From Gemmobacter lanyuensis (GTDB taxonomy: Bacteria > Pseudomonadota > Alphaproteobacteria > Rhodobacterales > Rhodobacteraceae), in NCBI RefSeq assembly GCF_014652355.1, contig NZ_BMYQ01000018.1, forward strand, positions 1 through 46,303: a DNA stretch of 46,303 bases, given 5' to 3'. Numbering within the stretch: the stretch's first letter is position 1; each line of letters starts with the position of its first letter. The notes beneath the pieces were generated by a model, which did no database searches, was not told where the DNA came from, and was given only the letters and a program-made list of their open reading frames with translations. Both the position numbers and the translations under genes were made by a program. Below are positions 26,641 through 34,516 of this stretch, one piece after another.

Positions 26641-27948
26641 ATGAAGATCGCCCTGCCCCGCCGGATCCGGTTCAGCCGCTTTCTGAACATGCCCCATGCG
26701 CGCTGGACCCGCCTGCCGCTGGGGGGGATGATGTGGCTGTTCACCTTGCTCGCCACGGCCGAGCCGGTGCTGGCGCGCGAAATGGCGCGCCGGATCATCC
26801 GGCAGGATCAGTTCCACCGGGCGGCGCGGCGGGCCTCGTTCTATGCGCGGCGCAGCTGGATGCGGCTCCATCTCTCGCGCGACATGATCTATGTCTTCTG
26901 CAACCAGATGACCCTGCCAGAGCTTGCGGCCCTGCGCCGCTTTCTGGAACGGCGCGCCCCGGCGCATCCGGCGGGGCTGGTGGCCTGCGATCTGGCCTAT
27001 GTCTCGGGGATGGCGGTGCTGGAAGAGGCCGCAGCCGACCCCCGCCCCGAAAACCCCGCCCTGCAGGCCGCGCTGGAGCAGTTCCGCCAGGATGCCGACC
27101 GCGTGCTGGAGGCGATCCGCCTGACCCCGGCCGATCTGCCCGACCTGCCCGAGGAAAAGGACCGCGACGGCTTTGCCCTTGACCGCGCCGCCGTGGCGCT
27201 GGCGGATTTCGCGGCCGAAATGGACCGCGCCGGGGCGCCCTGGTTCGTGCTCTCGGGGACGCTGCTGGGCATCGTGCGCGAGGGGGGGTTCCTGCCCCAT
27301 GACTATGACATCGACGCAGGCATCATGGCCGATACCGTCGATCCGGTGGCGCTGCGCGCCCGGCTGAATGCGGGCGGGCGCTTCCGTTGCACCGATCTGG
27401 AATGGCAGACAAGCTTTGACCGCGATGGCGCCGGGCAGATCACCGTGACGCGGCGCCCGGTCTTCATGAAGGTCTGCCACGCCAATGGCATCTATATCGA
27501 CATCTTCGTGCATTACCGCGAAGGCGGGGTGATCTGGCATGCCTCATCCTTGTTCCGCTGGGACAATTCGGATTTCACCCTCAGCCGCTATGAACTTGCG
27601 GGCACTCCTGTGCTGGGCCCGGCCGATGCCGACCGCTATCTGACGGAAAACTACGGCACCTGGCGCATCCCGGTGACCGAATTCAATTCGGCCTTCGACA
27701 CCACGAACCAGAGCGTGGTGCGCAACCCGCTGTCGGTGGCGATCTTTCTGCGCCGCATCTGGATGGGCGAAGCCAGCAACCCCAGGGGCGCCGAGGCGCT
27801 GCGCCGCGCCTTGGCCCGCGGCGGCTTCATCGCGCCCACCGGCCCCGAGGGGCAGTGGCAGGCCCAGGCCGCGGCCTTTGCGGGAATGCCGGACGCCCCG
27901 CTCAGCGCCGGGGCAGCAGACCCCGAAGACGGCGCAGGGGCGCGGTGA
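26641..27948 (+). CDS. LicD/fukutin-family phosphotransferase
   Basis: The signature WFVLSGTLLGIVREGGFLPHDYDIDAGI at residues about 201-228 marks the LicD nucleotidyltransferase-fold family. The GxxxG-type loop and the DxD (DYDID) bind metal and nucleotide. Related proteins transfer phosphocholine (LicD) or ribitol- or glycerol-phosphate from CDP-alditols (fukutin, FKRP). A second block, FMKVCHANGIYIDIFVHY, supports the fold. The N-terminal 190 residues are not recognised. ATG 26641 is preferred; ATG 26599 is possible. It is the last gene of the operon that starts with tagD, so transfer from CDP-glycerol is plausible. Its 3' end overlaps the convergent gene at 27902 by 47 bases. Confidence 0.8.
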   Translation: MKIALPRRIRFSRFLNMPHARWTRLPLGGMMWLFTLLATAEPVLAREMARRIIRQDQFHRAARRASFYARRSWMRLHLSRDMIYVFCNQMTLPELAALRRFLERRAPAHPAGLVACDLAYVSGMAVLEEAAADPRPENPALQAALEQFRQDADRVLEAIRLTPADLPDLPEEKDRDGFALDRAAVALADFAAEMDRAGAPWFVLSGTLLGIVREGGFLPHDYDIDAGIMADTVDPVALRARLNAGGRFRCTDLEWQTSFDRDGAGQITVTRRPVFMKVCHANGIYIDIFVHYREGGVIWHASSLFRWDNSDFTLSRYELAGTPVLGPADADRYLTENYGTWRIPVTEFNSAFDTTNQSVVRNPLSVAIFLRRIWMGEASNPRGAEALRRALARGGFIAPTGPEGQWQAQAAAFAGMPDAPLSAGAADPEDGAGAR

Positions 27949-28261
27949 TCCGCCAGGAGAGGCTGGCCTCGATCTGCGCCAGCCGCTGTTCGGCCGCCGC
28001 ACGGGCCGCGCTTTCGCGGGCGGTGGCGCTGCGCTGATCGGCCAGTTCGGCGCGCAGCCGGGCCAGATCGGCCCGGCGCTGGTCCAGCCGGGTTTCGCAG
28101 CGGACCAGCTGCGCCCGGGCCTGCGCCAGCGCGTCGCCCAGGGCGGCCTTTTCTTCTGCAAGCCGGGTCAGGGCCGCCTCATCCTGCAGGATGCGTCTCT
28201 GCAACTGGGCCAGTTCGCGATAGCGCACGGCGAGAGGATCGGCATCGGGGGTCTGTGTCAT
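27902..28261 (-). CDS. Small coiled-coil protein with SWRITAPLR tail
   Basis: This 119-residue protein is almost entirely a charged coiled coil (residues about 10-98). It ends SLSWRITAPLRRLRGLLPRR, closely matching the C-terminus of the coiled-coil sulfotransferase at 5747-7522 (SDSWKVTAPLRWISRLLRRF). Its ATG overlaps the stop of the upstream RgpF-type gene (ATGA), so it is translationally coupled to that enzyme. The basic, amphipathic tail could bind the inner membrane or another assembly protein. No enzyme domain is present. It looks like a scaffold or partner subunit, which is inference. Confidence 0.7.
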   Translation of the reverse strand: MTQTPDADPLAVRYRELAQLQRRILQDEAALTRLAEEKAALGDALAQARAQLVRCETRLDQRRADLARLRAELADQRSATARESAARAAAEQRLAQIEASLSWRITAPLRRLRGLLPRR

Positions 28262-31200
28262 ATGCGCTCTCCGCCCTGCAGCACGGCCTTCAGATCCGCA
28301 GGCGTGGTGACGGGCAGCAGCGGTTTGCCCAGGGCCCGCAGCACCGCATCCGGCGCGGGATCGGCCAGCAATATCGCATCGGCCAGGGCCAGCACCGCCC
28401 TCCGTTCGACCGCAGCCAGATGCAGGGCATTGGCCTGATCACGCGCCGCCTCAAGGCCCAGAGCGGCGATGCGGGCCTCGAAATCATGGTCCCGGTCCGA
28501 CACATCACAAAGCAGGCGCGCCCCGCCCGCCCGGGCGGTTTCCAGCAGGTCGAAAGCCGCAATCCCGCCCGGCGGGCGGTCGAGGATCAGCACATCAACC
28601 CCGGCCAGATCGGCGGGCCGCACCTCTGCCGCTGCGCGCGCCTGCCACTGCGCGGCGGGCAGCGCCGCAAGCCAGGGGGCAAGGCGCGCCGTGCCGGGAT
28701 CGGCGCCCGAAACCAGCAGGATGCGCTGCGGCCCTGACTGCGGGGCCGGGGGCGGGGCCGCCGGATCGGCGCGCAACTGCGCCAGAAGGCGCCGGGTATT
28801 GCCCCCGTCGTCCGGCCCGCAAAGCAGCGCCCGCTGCGCCGCCCGGCGCGCACCCTCCGGGGGGGTGGCAAGGGCGACCGTCAGCGCCTGCATCAGCCCT
28901 GCCCCGTCGCGCACCGACAGATCCGACAGGATCGCCGCCGGATCGGGGCAGGCCGCTACCGCCGGGGGCGGGGCCAGCCGGATCACCGGGCAGCCCGCCT
29001 GCAGCGCGTCGCGCGCCAGATCGGGGCGGTCGGTCACCACCAGACGCGCCGCCCGGCAGAGCATCGCAGCCTCGGGGAAGGCCGCAGGTGGCAGTTTCAG
29101 CGCCCCGGTGGCCAGAAGCTGCGGCAGCGCGGCCTGCGGCACCTCTTCCCAAAGCCCGGCCACCAGCCCCTGCGCCTGCAGCCAGGCGCCCAGCCCGGCC
29201 GCCTCGGCGGCGCTCAGCACCAGGGGCGCGGGGTCTTTGGGGCCACGCGGCGCCGGGGCGATCAGCACCAGCCCCCGCCCCGCCAGCCGCGCCGCCAGAT
29301 CGCGGGCCTGATCCTGCAGATCGGGCGGCAGCGCCGCGACTTCGGCCGCGAGCAGATCCTGCCGGGGCAGCCCGGTCTGCCAGACCTGCGCGCCGGGATG
29401 GCTGGCCGTCAGGGCCAGCCGGTCGATCTCGGTGGCACAGAGCGACACCACCCCGGCAAGCCCGGCCCCTGCCGTGCCTTCGGACGGCGGCACCTGCCCG
29501 CCCAGACGGAAGACCTGCCGCCCCGCACCGGCAAGCGGCACGCCCGCGGGCCAGTCCAGCTCGGCCTCTGCACCGGTCTCAAGGAAGATGCGCCCGCAGC
29601 GCGAAAGCAAGGCCCGCCCCTCCTCCGAGGCGAGCGGCACAGCGCGCAGATGGACCCCGGTCAGCGTCGCAGGCAGGGGGCGACTGCGGGTAAAGACGAT
29701 CTTGCTCAGGCCGGGGTCATCCTTCACCGCCTCCAGCAGCGCGCGCATGTCCCCGCCCAGCCCGTGATGTTCGGGATGGACGGCAAAACCCCAGACATGG
29801 GCGAATTTCGGCGCCTGCCGATCGGCCTCGGCCAGGGCGGCAGGGTCGGGCGGCGGCGGCGCGGGGTCGGCCCCGGTCACGGCCAGATTGGCCTGCAGCC
29901 GGTCATCGCGCGCCAAGCGGCGCAGATTGGCCTGGATCACCGGCAGGGGGGTCAGCAGATCGGGCCGCGCCCCGACCACCAGCGGCCAGAGCGCAAGCGC
30001 CGAGACCCGATAGGGATTGTCCGTGACCAGAAAGCGCTTGAACAGCGGAAAGCCGTCGCGGATCAGATCGAACAGCACATCGGTATAGACCGGATGACGG
30101 CGCGTGATCACCGGGGCAAAGGTGTCGAAGGCATGGCCCGCCCCGATCAGCAGCCGCGTCAGCCCCACCTCATATTTGCGGATGATGGTGAATTTGTTCG
30201 GCTCGGGGCGCACCCCCGCCAGCATGCGGCGAAAGCGCGGATCGTCCAGAACCGGGCGGCGGAAGGCCAGGAAATAAGACCCCATGTGGAAATCATAGAC
30301 CGGCTCGCGCTCGAACCGGCTGAGCATGGCCTCATCCAGATCGCGCACCGGCATGGTATCGCCAGGGGCGGGGAAGGGCTGGCTCTCGCGGGTGATCGCA
30401 AGGCCCTTGGTCGCCTGCATCCCCCACCAGGCACAGGGACGCGCGGCCATCTCTGCCAGGACCCTGTCCAGCGGTTGCAGCAGGTAGCAGCTGTCATTGA
30501 CGAAAAGCACCTCGTCATAGCCGGCCAGCCGATCCCATCCGACCAGATCGCAGGCCAGCCGACTGTAGGACCCGAAATCATAGGCGCCATGGCGCAGCGC
30601 CCAGGCCCCGGCGACGATGCCATCCAGACGCGCCAGTTCGCTGGGGGGCAGATCGCCATCGGCGAGGTAGAAGACATCGGCATGGCGCGCCAGTTCGCGC
30701 AGCCAGATCAGCACATAGTCATCGATCCGCAGGCCAGGGTCATATCCGGCAAAGAGACAGGCCCGGCGGGGGGCGGCGGGCAGGGGCCGGGCGCCGGCCG
30801 GATCAAGGCGCACCGTGGCAGGCGGGCAGCCCGCATCCCCCCGCGCCTTGCCCACCCGGAGATAGTGCAGGAAGGGGTTTTCGTCGGGGGTGGCGAAGTC
30901 ATGGCCATGGGTCAGCGCATACCAAGCCAGATCGAAATCCGGCGCGGGGTTCCGAAATCGGCGATGGCCCCAGCGCAGGAAATGGTCATAGGGGCTGGCG
31001 GCGCGGCTGAGGTCGATGTCGGGATTGCTGCGCAGATAAAAGGCCTCGTCGAATTCGGGCGGGGTGGCCGGAGGCGCCCGCCGCCCGCCCCGACCTGCCG
31101 CCCTTGCAGGTGGCTTTGCGGGCAGGAAATGGCGCCGCAGGGCCGCAAGCTCGGCCGGTTTCAGGGTGGGGGGGATCAGGGCGGGGTCGGCCCCCGGCGC

Positions 31201-31404
31201 CAGGCGCGCAGCCAGATCGGGGCAGGGCAGACGGCCCAGGGCCAGGCCGAACCGGCGGAAATGCGTGGCCGGATCAAGCCCGGAGAGCGCCACATCGGCA
31301 TGGGTCGCGCCATACCACCCGGCATCGAAAAGCCCCGCCCGGAAGATGAGCGCGCCCAGATCCGGCCCCGGTTCAGGCCCTGCGCCTTTGGCAGAAGACA
31401 GCAT
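28258..31404 (-). CDS. Multidomain RgpF-type protein (rhamnan synthesis F) with TagF-like domain
   Basis: The protein has 1048 residues. The N-terminal 190 contain three FD-x2-WY...H-[FY]-x-R-x-G repeats like those of the protein at 2568-5750. Residues about 214-510 match the rhamnan synthesis protein F family (LFAGYDPGLRIDDYVLIWLREL, FYLADGDLP, VLFVNDSCYL, WWGMQATKG), usually rhamnose- or hexose-transferring enzymes. Residues about 570-870 resemble a CDP-glycerol glycerophosphotransferase fold (ends in GLPRQDLL), but the WHG catalytic motif reads RLGGQVP. The last 150 residues form another Rossmann-like half. ATG 31404 is chosen because GGGAAGG precedes it. The rhamnose donor would come from rfbABCD in this window. 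Confidence 0.78.
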   Translation of the reverse strand: MLSSAKGAGPEPGPDLGALIFRAGLFDAGWYGATHADVALSGLDPATHFRRFGLALGRLPCPDLAARLAPGADPALIPPTLKPAELAALRRHFLPAKPPARAAGRGGRRAPPATPPEFDEAFYLRSNPDIDLSRAASPYDHFLRWGHRRFRNPAPDFDLAWYALTHGHDFATPDENPFLHYLRVGKARGDAGCPPATVRLDPAGARPLPAAPRRACLFAGYDPGLRIDDYVLIWLRELARHADVFYLADGDLPPSELARLDGIVAGAWALRHGAYDFGSYSRLACDLVGWDRLAGYDEVLFVNDSCYLLQPLDRVLAEMAARPCAWWGMQATKGLAITRESQPFPAPGDTMPVRDLDEAMLSRFEREPVYDFHMGSYFLAFRRPVLDDPRFRRMLAGVRPEPNKFTIIRKYEVGLTRLLIGAGHAFDTFAPVITRRHPVYTDVLFDLIRDGFPLFKRFLVTDNPYRVSALALWPLVVGARPDLLTPLPVIQANLRRLARDDRLQANLAVTGADPAPPPPDPAALAEADRQAPKFAHVWGFAVHPEHHGLGGDMRALLEAVKDDPGLSKIVFTRSRPLPATLTGVHLRAVPLASEEGRALLSRCGRIFLETGAEAELDWPAGVPLAGAGRQVFRLGGQVPPSEGTAGAGLAGVVSLCATEIDRLALTASHPGAQVWQTGLPRQDLLAAEVAALPPDLQDQARDLAARLAGRGLVLIAPAPRGPKDPAPLVLSAAEAAGLGAWLQAQGLVAGLWEEVPQAALPQLLATGALKLPPAAFPEAAMLCRAARLVVTDRPDLARDALQAGCPVIRLAPPPAVAACPDPAAILSDLSVRDGAGLMQALTVALATPPEGARRAAQRALLCGPDDGGNTRRLLAQLRADPAAPPPAPQSGPQRILLVSGADPGTARLAPWLAALPAAQWQARAAAEVRPADLAGVDVLILDRPPGGIAAFDLLETARAGGARLLCDVSDRDHDFEARIAALGLEAARDQANALHLAAVERRAVLALADAILLADPAPDAVLRALGKPLLPVTTPADLKAVLQGGERI

Positions 31405-31577
31405 ATCCTTCCCTTCATGACTGATCGCGTCATCCGGCCGGTCTTTCCTACCCCCGCCCCCCCGGCTTGGCCAGACAGGAGTTCGCGCGCCCTGCCCCAG
31501 ACCCCTGCCCCACACCCCCTGCCCTGCCCGCGCCCGCATGGCTTGACATCGGCCCCCGCCCCCGCGCAGGACAGGGC

Positions 31578-33233
31578 ATGTCCGCCTCATCCCGCCTGCC
31601 CCCTGCCCTTCGGCTGCGCCAGATCCTGACCCGGGTTCCGGGCCGGATCCTGCGGCGGATGAAGCGCGGCCTGACGCGAAGCGATCCGCGCCTCGAGGCC
31701 TATCTGGCCGCGCTGGAGAGCCCGGTCGACCCCGGCCTGGTGCTTTGGCAGGGCCATGGCGCAGGTCTTGTGCAGGATTGGGCCACCCGCCCGCAGGAGG
31801 GCGGTCAAACGCATGTCCTCGCGCTGGAACGGCCCGATCTGCTGTCCGCCCCCCCCGGCACCCCGACCCTGCGCCCCGGCAGCGCCGATCACGCCCGCGC
31901 GATGGCCCGGGCGGGGATGATCCGCACCGACCAGCCCTTGCCCCTCTGGGCGCTGCGGCGGGCGGACCAGCAGCTGATCTGCCGGGGCGCCGATGACGGC
32001 CCCGCCTGGGCGCATGGCCTGCGCCAGATGGACCCCGGCCCCGCCCCCCGGCCGCAGATCGCGCTTTTTGGCGGCGGCTGGAAGAACAATGGCATCACGA
32101 CCTCGCTGCTCAATCTGCTGGGGGGGCTTGCCGATCACGATCTCGACCTGCATCTGGTGACCGAGGCGCGCAGCCCCGAGGCGCTGGCCAATCTGGCCCG
32201 GCTTGATCCCCGGATCCGGGTGATCCACCGCGAAACATTTCCGATGCGCGCGACCGAAGCCGCGGCGCTGCGGCGGTTCCAGACGGACAATGACCTGTCG
32301 GACCCCGTGCTTGAGACGCAGATCCGGGCGCTGTTCACGCGCGAGGCGCGGCGGCTTTTTGGCGGGCGGATATTCGATGCCGCGCTGGATTTCAGCGGCT
32401 ATTCGCGGGAATGGGCGGCGCTGATCGCCGCGACCCCGGCCCGCCGCCATGTGATCTGGCAGCACAACCACCTGCAGGCCGAGGCCGAGCGCCGCTTCGA
32501 CAGCCTGAAGGGCGTCTTTGCCGCCTATCGCTGGTTCGACACCATCGCCAGCGTCTCGGATGAAACGCGCGAGGTGAACCGGACACATCTGGCCCGGCAT
32601 TACCCGCCGGGCGCACGCATCCTGACCCTGCGGAACGTGATCGACCCCGCCGCCCTGCGCCGCCGCGCGGCAGGCGCGCTGCCGCCGGGGCTGGATCTGA
32701 CGGGGGCGGGGCCGCTTTTCGTCATGTCGGGGCGACTGTCGCCGGAAAAGGCGCAGATGCGCGCCCTGACCGCGCTGGCCCAGCTGCGGCGGCAGGGGCA
32801 AGAGGCGCGGCTGATCCTGCTGGGAAGCGGCCCGCTGGAAGGGGCGCTGCGCGCGGGGATCGCCCGGCTGGGGCTGGGGGGGCAGGTCACGCTGGCGGGC
32901 CATGTGGAGAACCCCTTCCCCGTGCTGGCCCGGGCCGATTGCTTCGTGCTGAGTTCGGATTACGAAGGGCAGCCGATGGTGCTGCTTGAGGCGCTGACGC
33001 TGGGCCTGCCGATCATCGCCACCGACATTCCCGGCGCGCGCAGCGTTCTGGCCGGGCTGGAGGGGCCGGCGCTGGTGCCGGCCGATGCCGCGGGCCTGGC
33101 GCAGGGGATGGCGCGATTTCTAGCCGGGGGGGTGGCCCCCGCCCGGTTCGATGCCGAAGCCTATCGCGCCGAGACCCTGTCAGCAGTGCTGACCGAGCTG
33201 CTGGGCCATGTGCCGCCGCGGCGGCCCACCTGA
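31578..33233 (+). CDS. GT4 glycosyltransferase with vestigial N-terminal TagF-like segment
   Basis: This 551-residue paralogue resembles the enzyme at 22400-24943. Residues about 155-551 are an intact GT-B family 4 domain (GGGWKNNGITTSLLNLLG, WQHNHLQAE, YRWFDTIASVSDETREVN, GRLSPEKAQ, SSDYEGQPMVLLEAL). Residues about 75-137 align with the first half of the TagF domain (GSADHARAMARAGMIRTDQP against GTPAYTKALLESGMLVNNVT). The alignment ends ICRG where the active enzyme has TWHG. The second TagF half is missing, so only sugar transfer is expected. ATG 31578 is preferred over the upstream open frame. It is divergent from the RgpF-type gene (173-bp shared promoter region). Confidence 0.85.
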   Translation: MSASSRLPPALRLRQILTRVPGRILRRMKRGLTRSDPRLEAYLAALESPVDPGLVLWQGHGAGLVQDWATRPQEGGQTHVLALERPDLLSAPPGTPTLRPGSADHARAMARAGMIRTDQPLPLWALRRADQQLICRGADDGPAWAHGLRQMDPGPAPRPQIALFGGGWKNNGITTSLLNLLGGLADHDLDLHLVTEARSPEALANLARLDPRIRVIHRETFPMRATEAAALRRFQTDNDLSDPVLETQIRALFTREARRLFGGRIFDAALDFSGYSREWAALIAATPARRHVIWQHNHLQAEAERRFDSLKGVFAAYRWFDTIASVSDETREVNRTHLARHYPPGARILTLRNVIDPAALRRRAAGALPPGLDLTGAGPLFVMSGRLSPEKAQMRALTALAQLRRQGQEARLILLGSGPLEGALRAGIARLGLGGQVTLAGHVENPFPVLARADCFVLSSDYEGQPMVLLEALTLGLPIIATDIPGARSVLAGLEGPALVPADAAGLAQGMARFLAGGVAPARFDAEAYRAETLSAVLTELLGHVPPRRPT

Positions 33234-33267
33234 TCCACCGGAGACGGCCGGGGGATCAGGCGGCAGA

Positions 33268-34254
33268 TCACTTGGCGTAGCCCGGGCCCTGCGCCCATTT
33301 CCAGGCATCGCCGATCATGTCGCGCAGGTTCGATCGTTTCGGCTGCCAGCCCAGTTCCTCGATCGCGCGGGCCGACCCCGAGACCAGCGCCGTGGCATCG
33401 CCCGCGCGGCGGTCGCCCTCGATGATGGGCACATCGCGGTTGGTGACGGCGCGGGAATGGTCGATCACCTCGCGCACGGTAAAGCCGGTGCCGGTCCCGA
33501 GGTTGAAGGCACGGCTGCCCTTGCCCGCCAGCAGCCATTGCAGGCCCAGAACATGGGCCTCGACCAGATCCATCACATGGACATAGTCGCGCACGCAGGT
33601 GCCGTCGCGGGTGGCGTAATCGGTGCCAAAGACCGTGAGCGCGGGGCGCTTGCCCGCCACCGCATCGAGCATCAGCGGAATGAGATGGGTTTCGGGCACA
33701 TGCTGTTCGCCGATCTCGCCTTCGGGGTCCGAACCCGCCACGTTGAAATAGCGGAAGATCACATGGTTCAGCCCGTGGCTTTCACCGAAATTCGTGAGCA
33801 TGTCCTCGATCGCGCGTTTCGAGGCGCCATAGGAATTGATCGGCTTCTGCACGCTGTTTTCATCCAGCAGCACCCCGTCCTGATCGCCATAGGTGGCGCA
33901 GGTCGAGGAGAAGACGAAGTTCCGGCAGCCGGCCTCGAGCGCCCCCTCGATGAGGTTCAGCGCCCCCATGACATTGACGCGCCAGTATTTGCCGGGGTCC
34001 TTCATGCTTTCGCCCACCAGGCTGAGCGCCGCGAAATGCAGCACCGCGACGGGCTGATATTGCGCGAAGGCCGCATCCACATCGGCGCGGTTCATCAGAT
34101 CGCCCTTGAAGAAGGGGCCGTATTTCACCGCCTCTTCCCAGCCGGTGTTGAGATTGTCGAAGGTGACCGGCGTGAAACCCGCCGCCTTGAGAACCTTGCA
34201 GGCATGGGCGCCGATATAGCCCGCGCCGCCCGTGACAAGAACCGTCTGTCCCAT
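33268..34254 (-). CDS. galE: UDP-glucose 4-epimerase
   Basis: GalE interconverts UDP-glucose and UDP-galactose (and possibly the N-acetyl forms), supplying galactose-type donors for the polysaccharide. The 328-residue protein has the NAD-binding GGAGYIGAHACKVLKAAGF (about 8-26) and the catalytic YGASKRAIE with Tyr and Lys (about 145-153). It also has SSTCATYG and the C-terminal DGTCVRDYVHVMDLVEAH. It is convergent with the GT4 gene (34-bp gap) and apparently monocistronic. Confidence 0.95.
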   Translation of the reverse strand: MGQTVLVTGGAGYIGAHACKVLKAAGFTPVTFDNLNTGWEEAVKYGPFFKGDLMNRADVDAAFAQYQPVAVLHFAALSLVGESMKDPGKYWRVNVMGALNLIEGALEAGCRNFVFSSTCATYGDQDGVLLDENSVQKPINSYGASKRAIEDMLTNFGESHGLNHVIFRYFNVAGSDPEGEIGEQHVPETHLIPLMLDAVAGKRPALTVFGTDYATRDGTCVRDYVHVMDLVEAHVLGLQWLLAGKGSRAFNLGTGTGFTVREVIDHSRAVTNRDVPIIEGDRRAGDATALVSGSARAIEELGWQPKRSNLRDMIGDAWKWAQGPGYAK

Positions 34255-34424
34255 GTGCTTTTCCCAAACATATCCTGCGCAATTGCAGGCAAGCCTGCCT
34301 GTCGCGCTTACGCGAGAGGCCCCGGTTTGACAACGGAAAGAGGCGCGCGCGGTGCGGATCTGGCACGTTTCGCAGCAGATGCGGGACGAAATGGGCCGCG
34401 TCGGGGCGGAATGGAGAGGGAGAC

Positions 34425-34443
34425 GGGGGGCTGTCTGCCCCCC
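34425..34443. terminator. G/C hairpin downstream of parB and galE promoter side
   Basis: GGGGGG (34425-34430) and CCCCCC (34438-34443) flank a 7-base loop, followed on the plus strand by CGAGGATATTTGCAGACAGA. It lies 74 bases past the parB stop on the minus strand. It has no T-run, so it may be a REP-like intergenic element rather than a true terminator. The rest of the 262-bp galE-parB spacer is featureless except for the parS-like site. Confidence 0.35.
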
Positions 34444-34493
34444 GCGCCCCCCGAGGATATTTGCAGACAGAAAATGGAGGCGGGGCGGGGAAT

Positions 34494-34509
34494 GTTTCGC
34501 GCGCGAAAC
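34494..34509. promoter_or_regulatory. parS-like palindrome, copy 1 (after parB)
   Basis: The perfect 16-bp palindrome GTTTCGCGCGCGAAAC lies 7 bases past the parB stop. It has the half-site layout of ParB sites (compare the chromosomal GTTTCACGTGAAAC) but with a GCGCGC core. The same 16 bases occur at 35601 and 40653. Confidence 0.75.
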
Positions 34510-34516
34510 GCGGGCG

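Noticed and set aside
29398-31629. 743-codon open frame antisense to the RgpF-type gene
   Set aside because: It has a shadow composition without a start context or domains; the minus-strand gene is supported by coupling to the coiled-coil gene.
33234-33267. TGATCC...GGATCA symmetry between the GT4 gene and galE as a terminator
   Set aside because: The arms are only six bases and there is no T-run on either strand.
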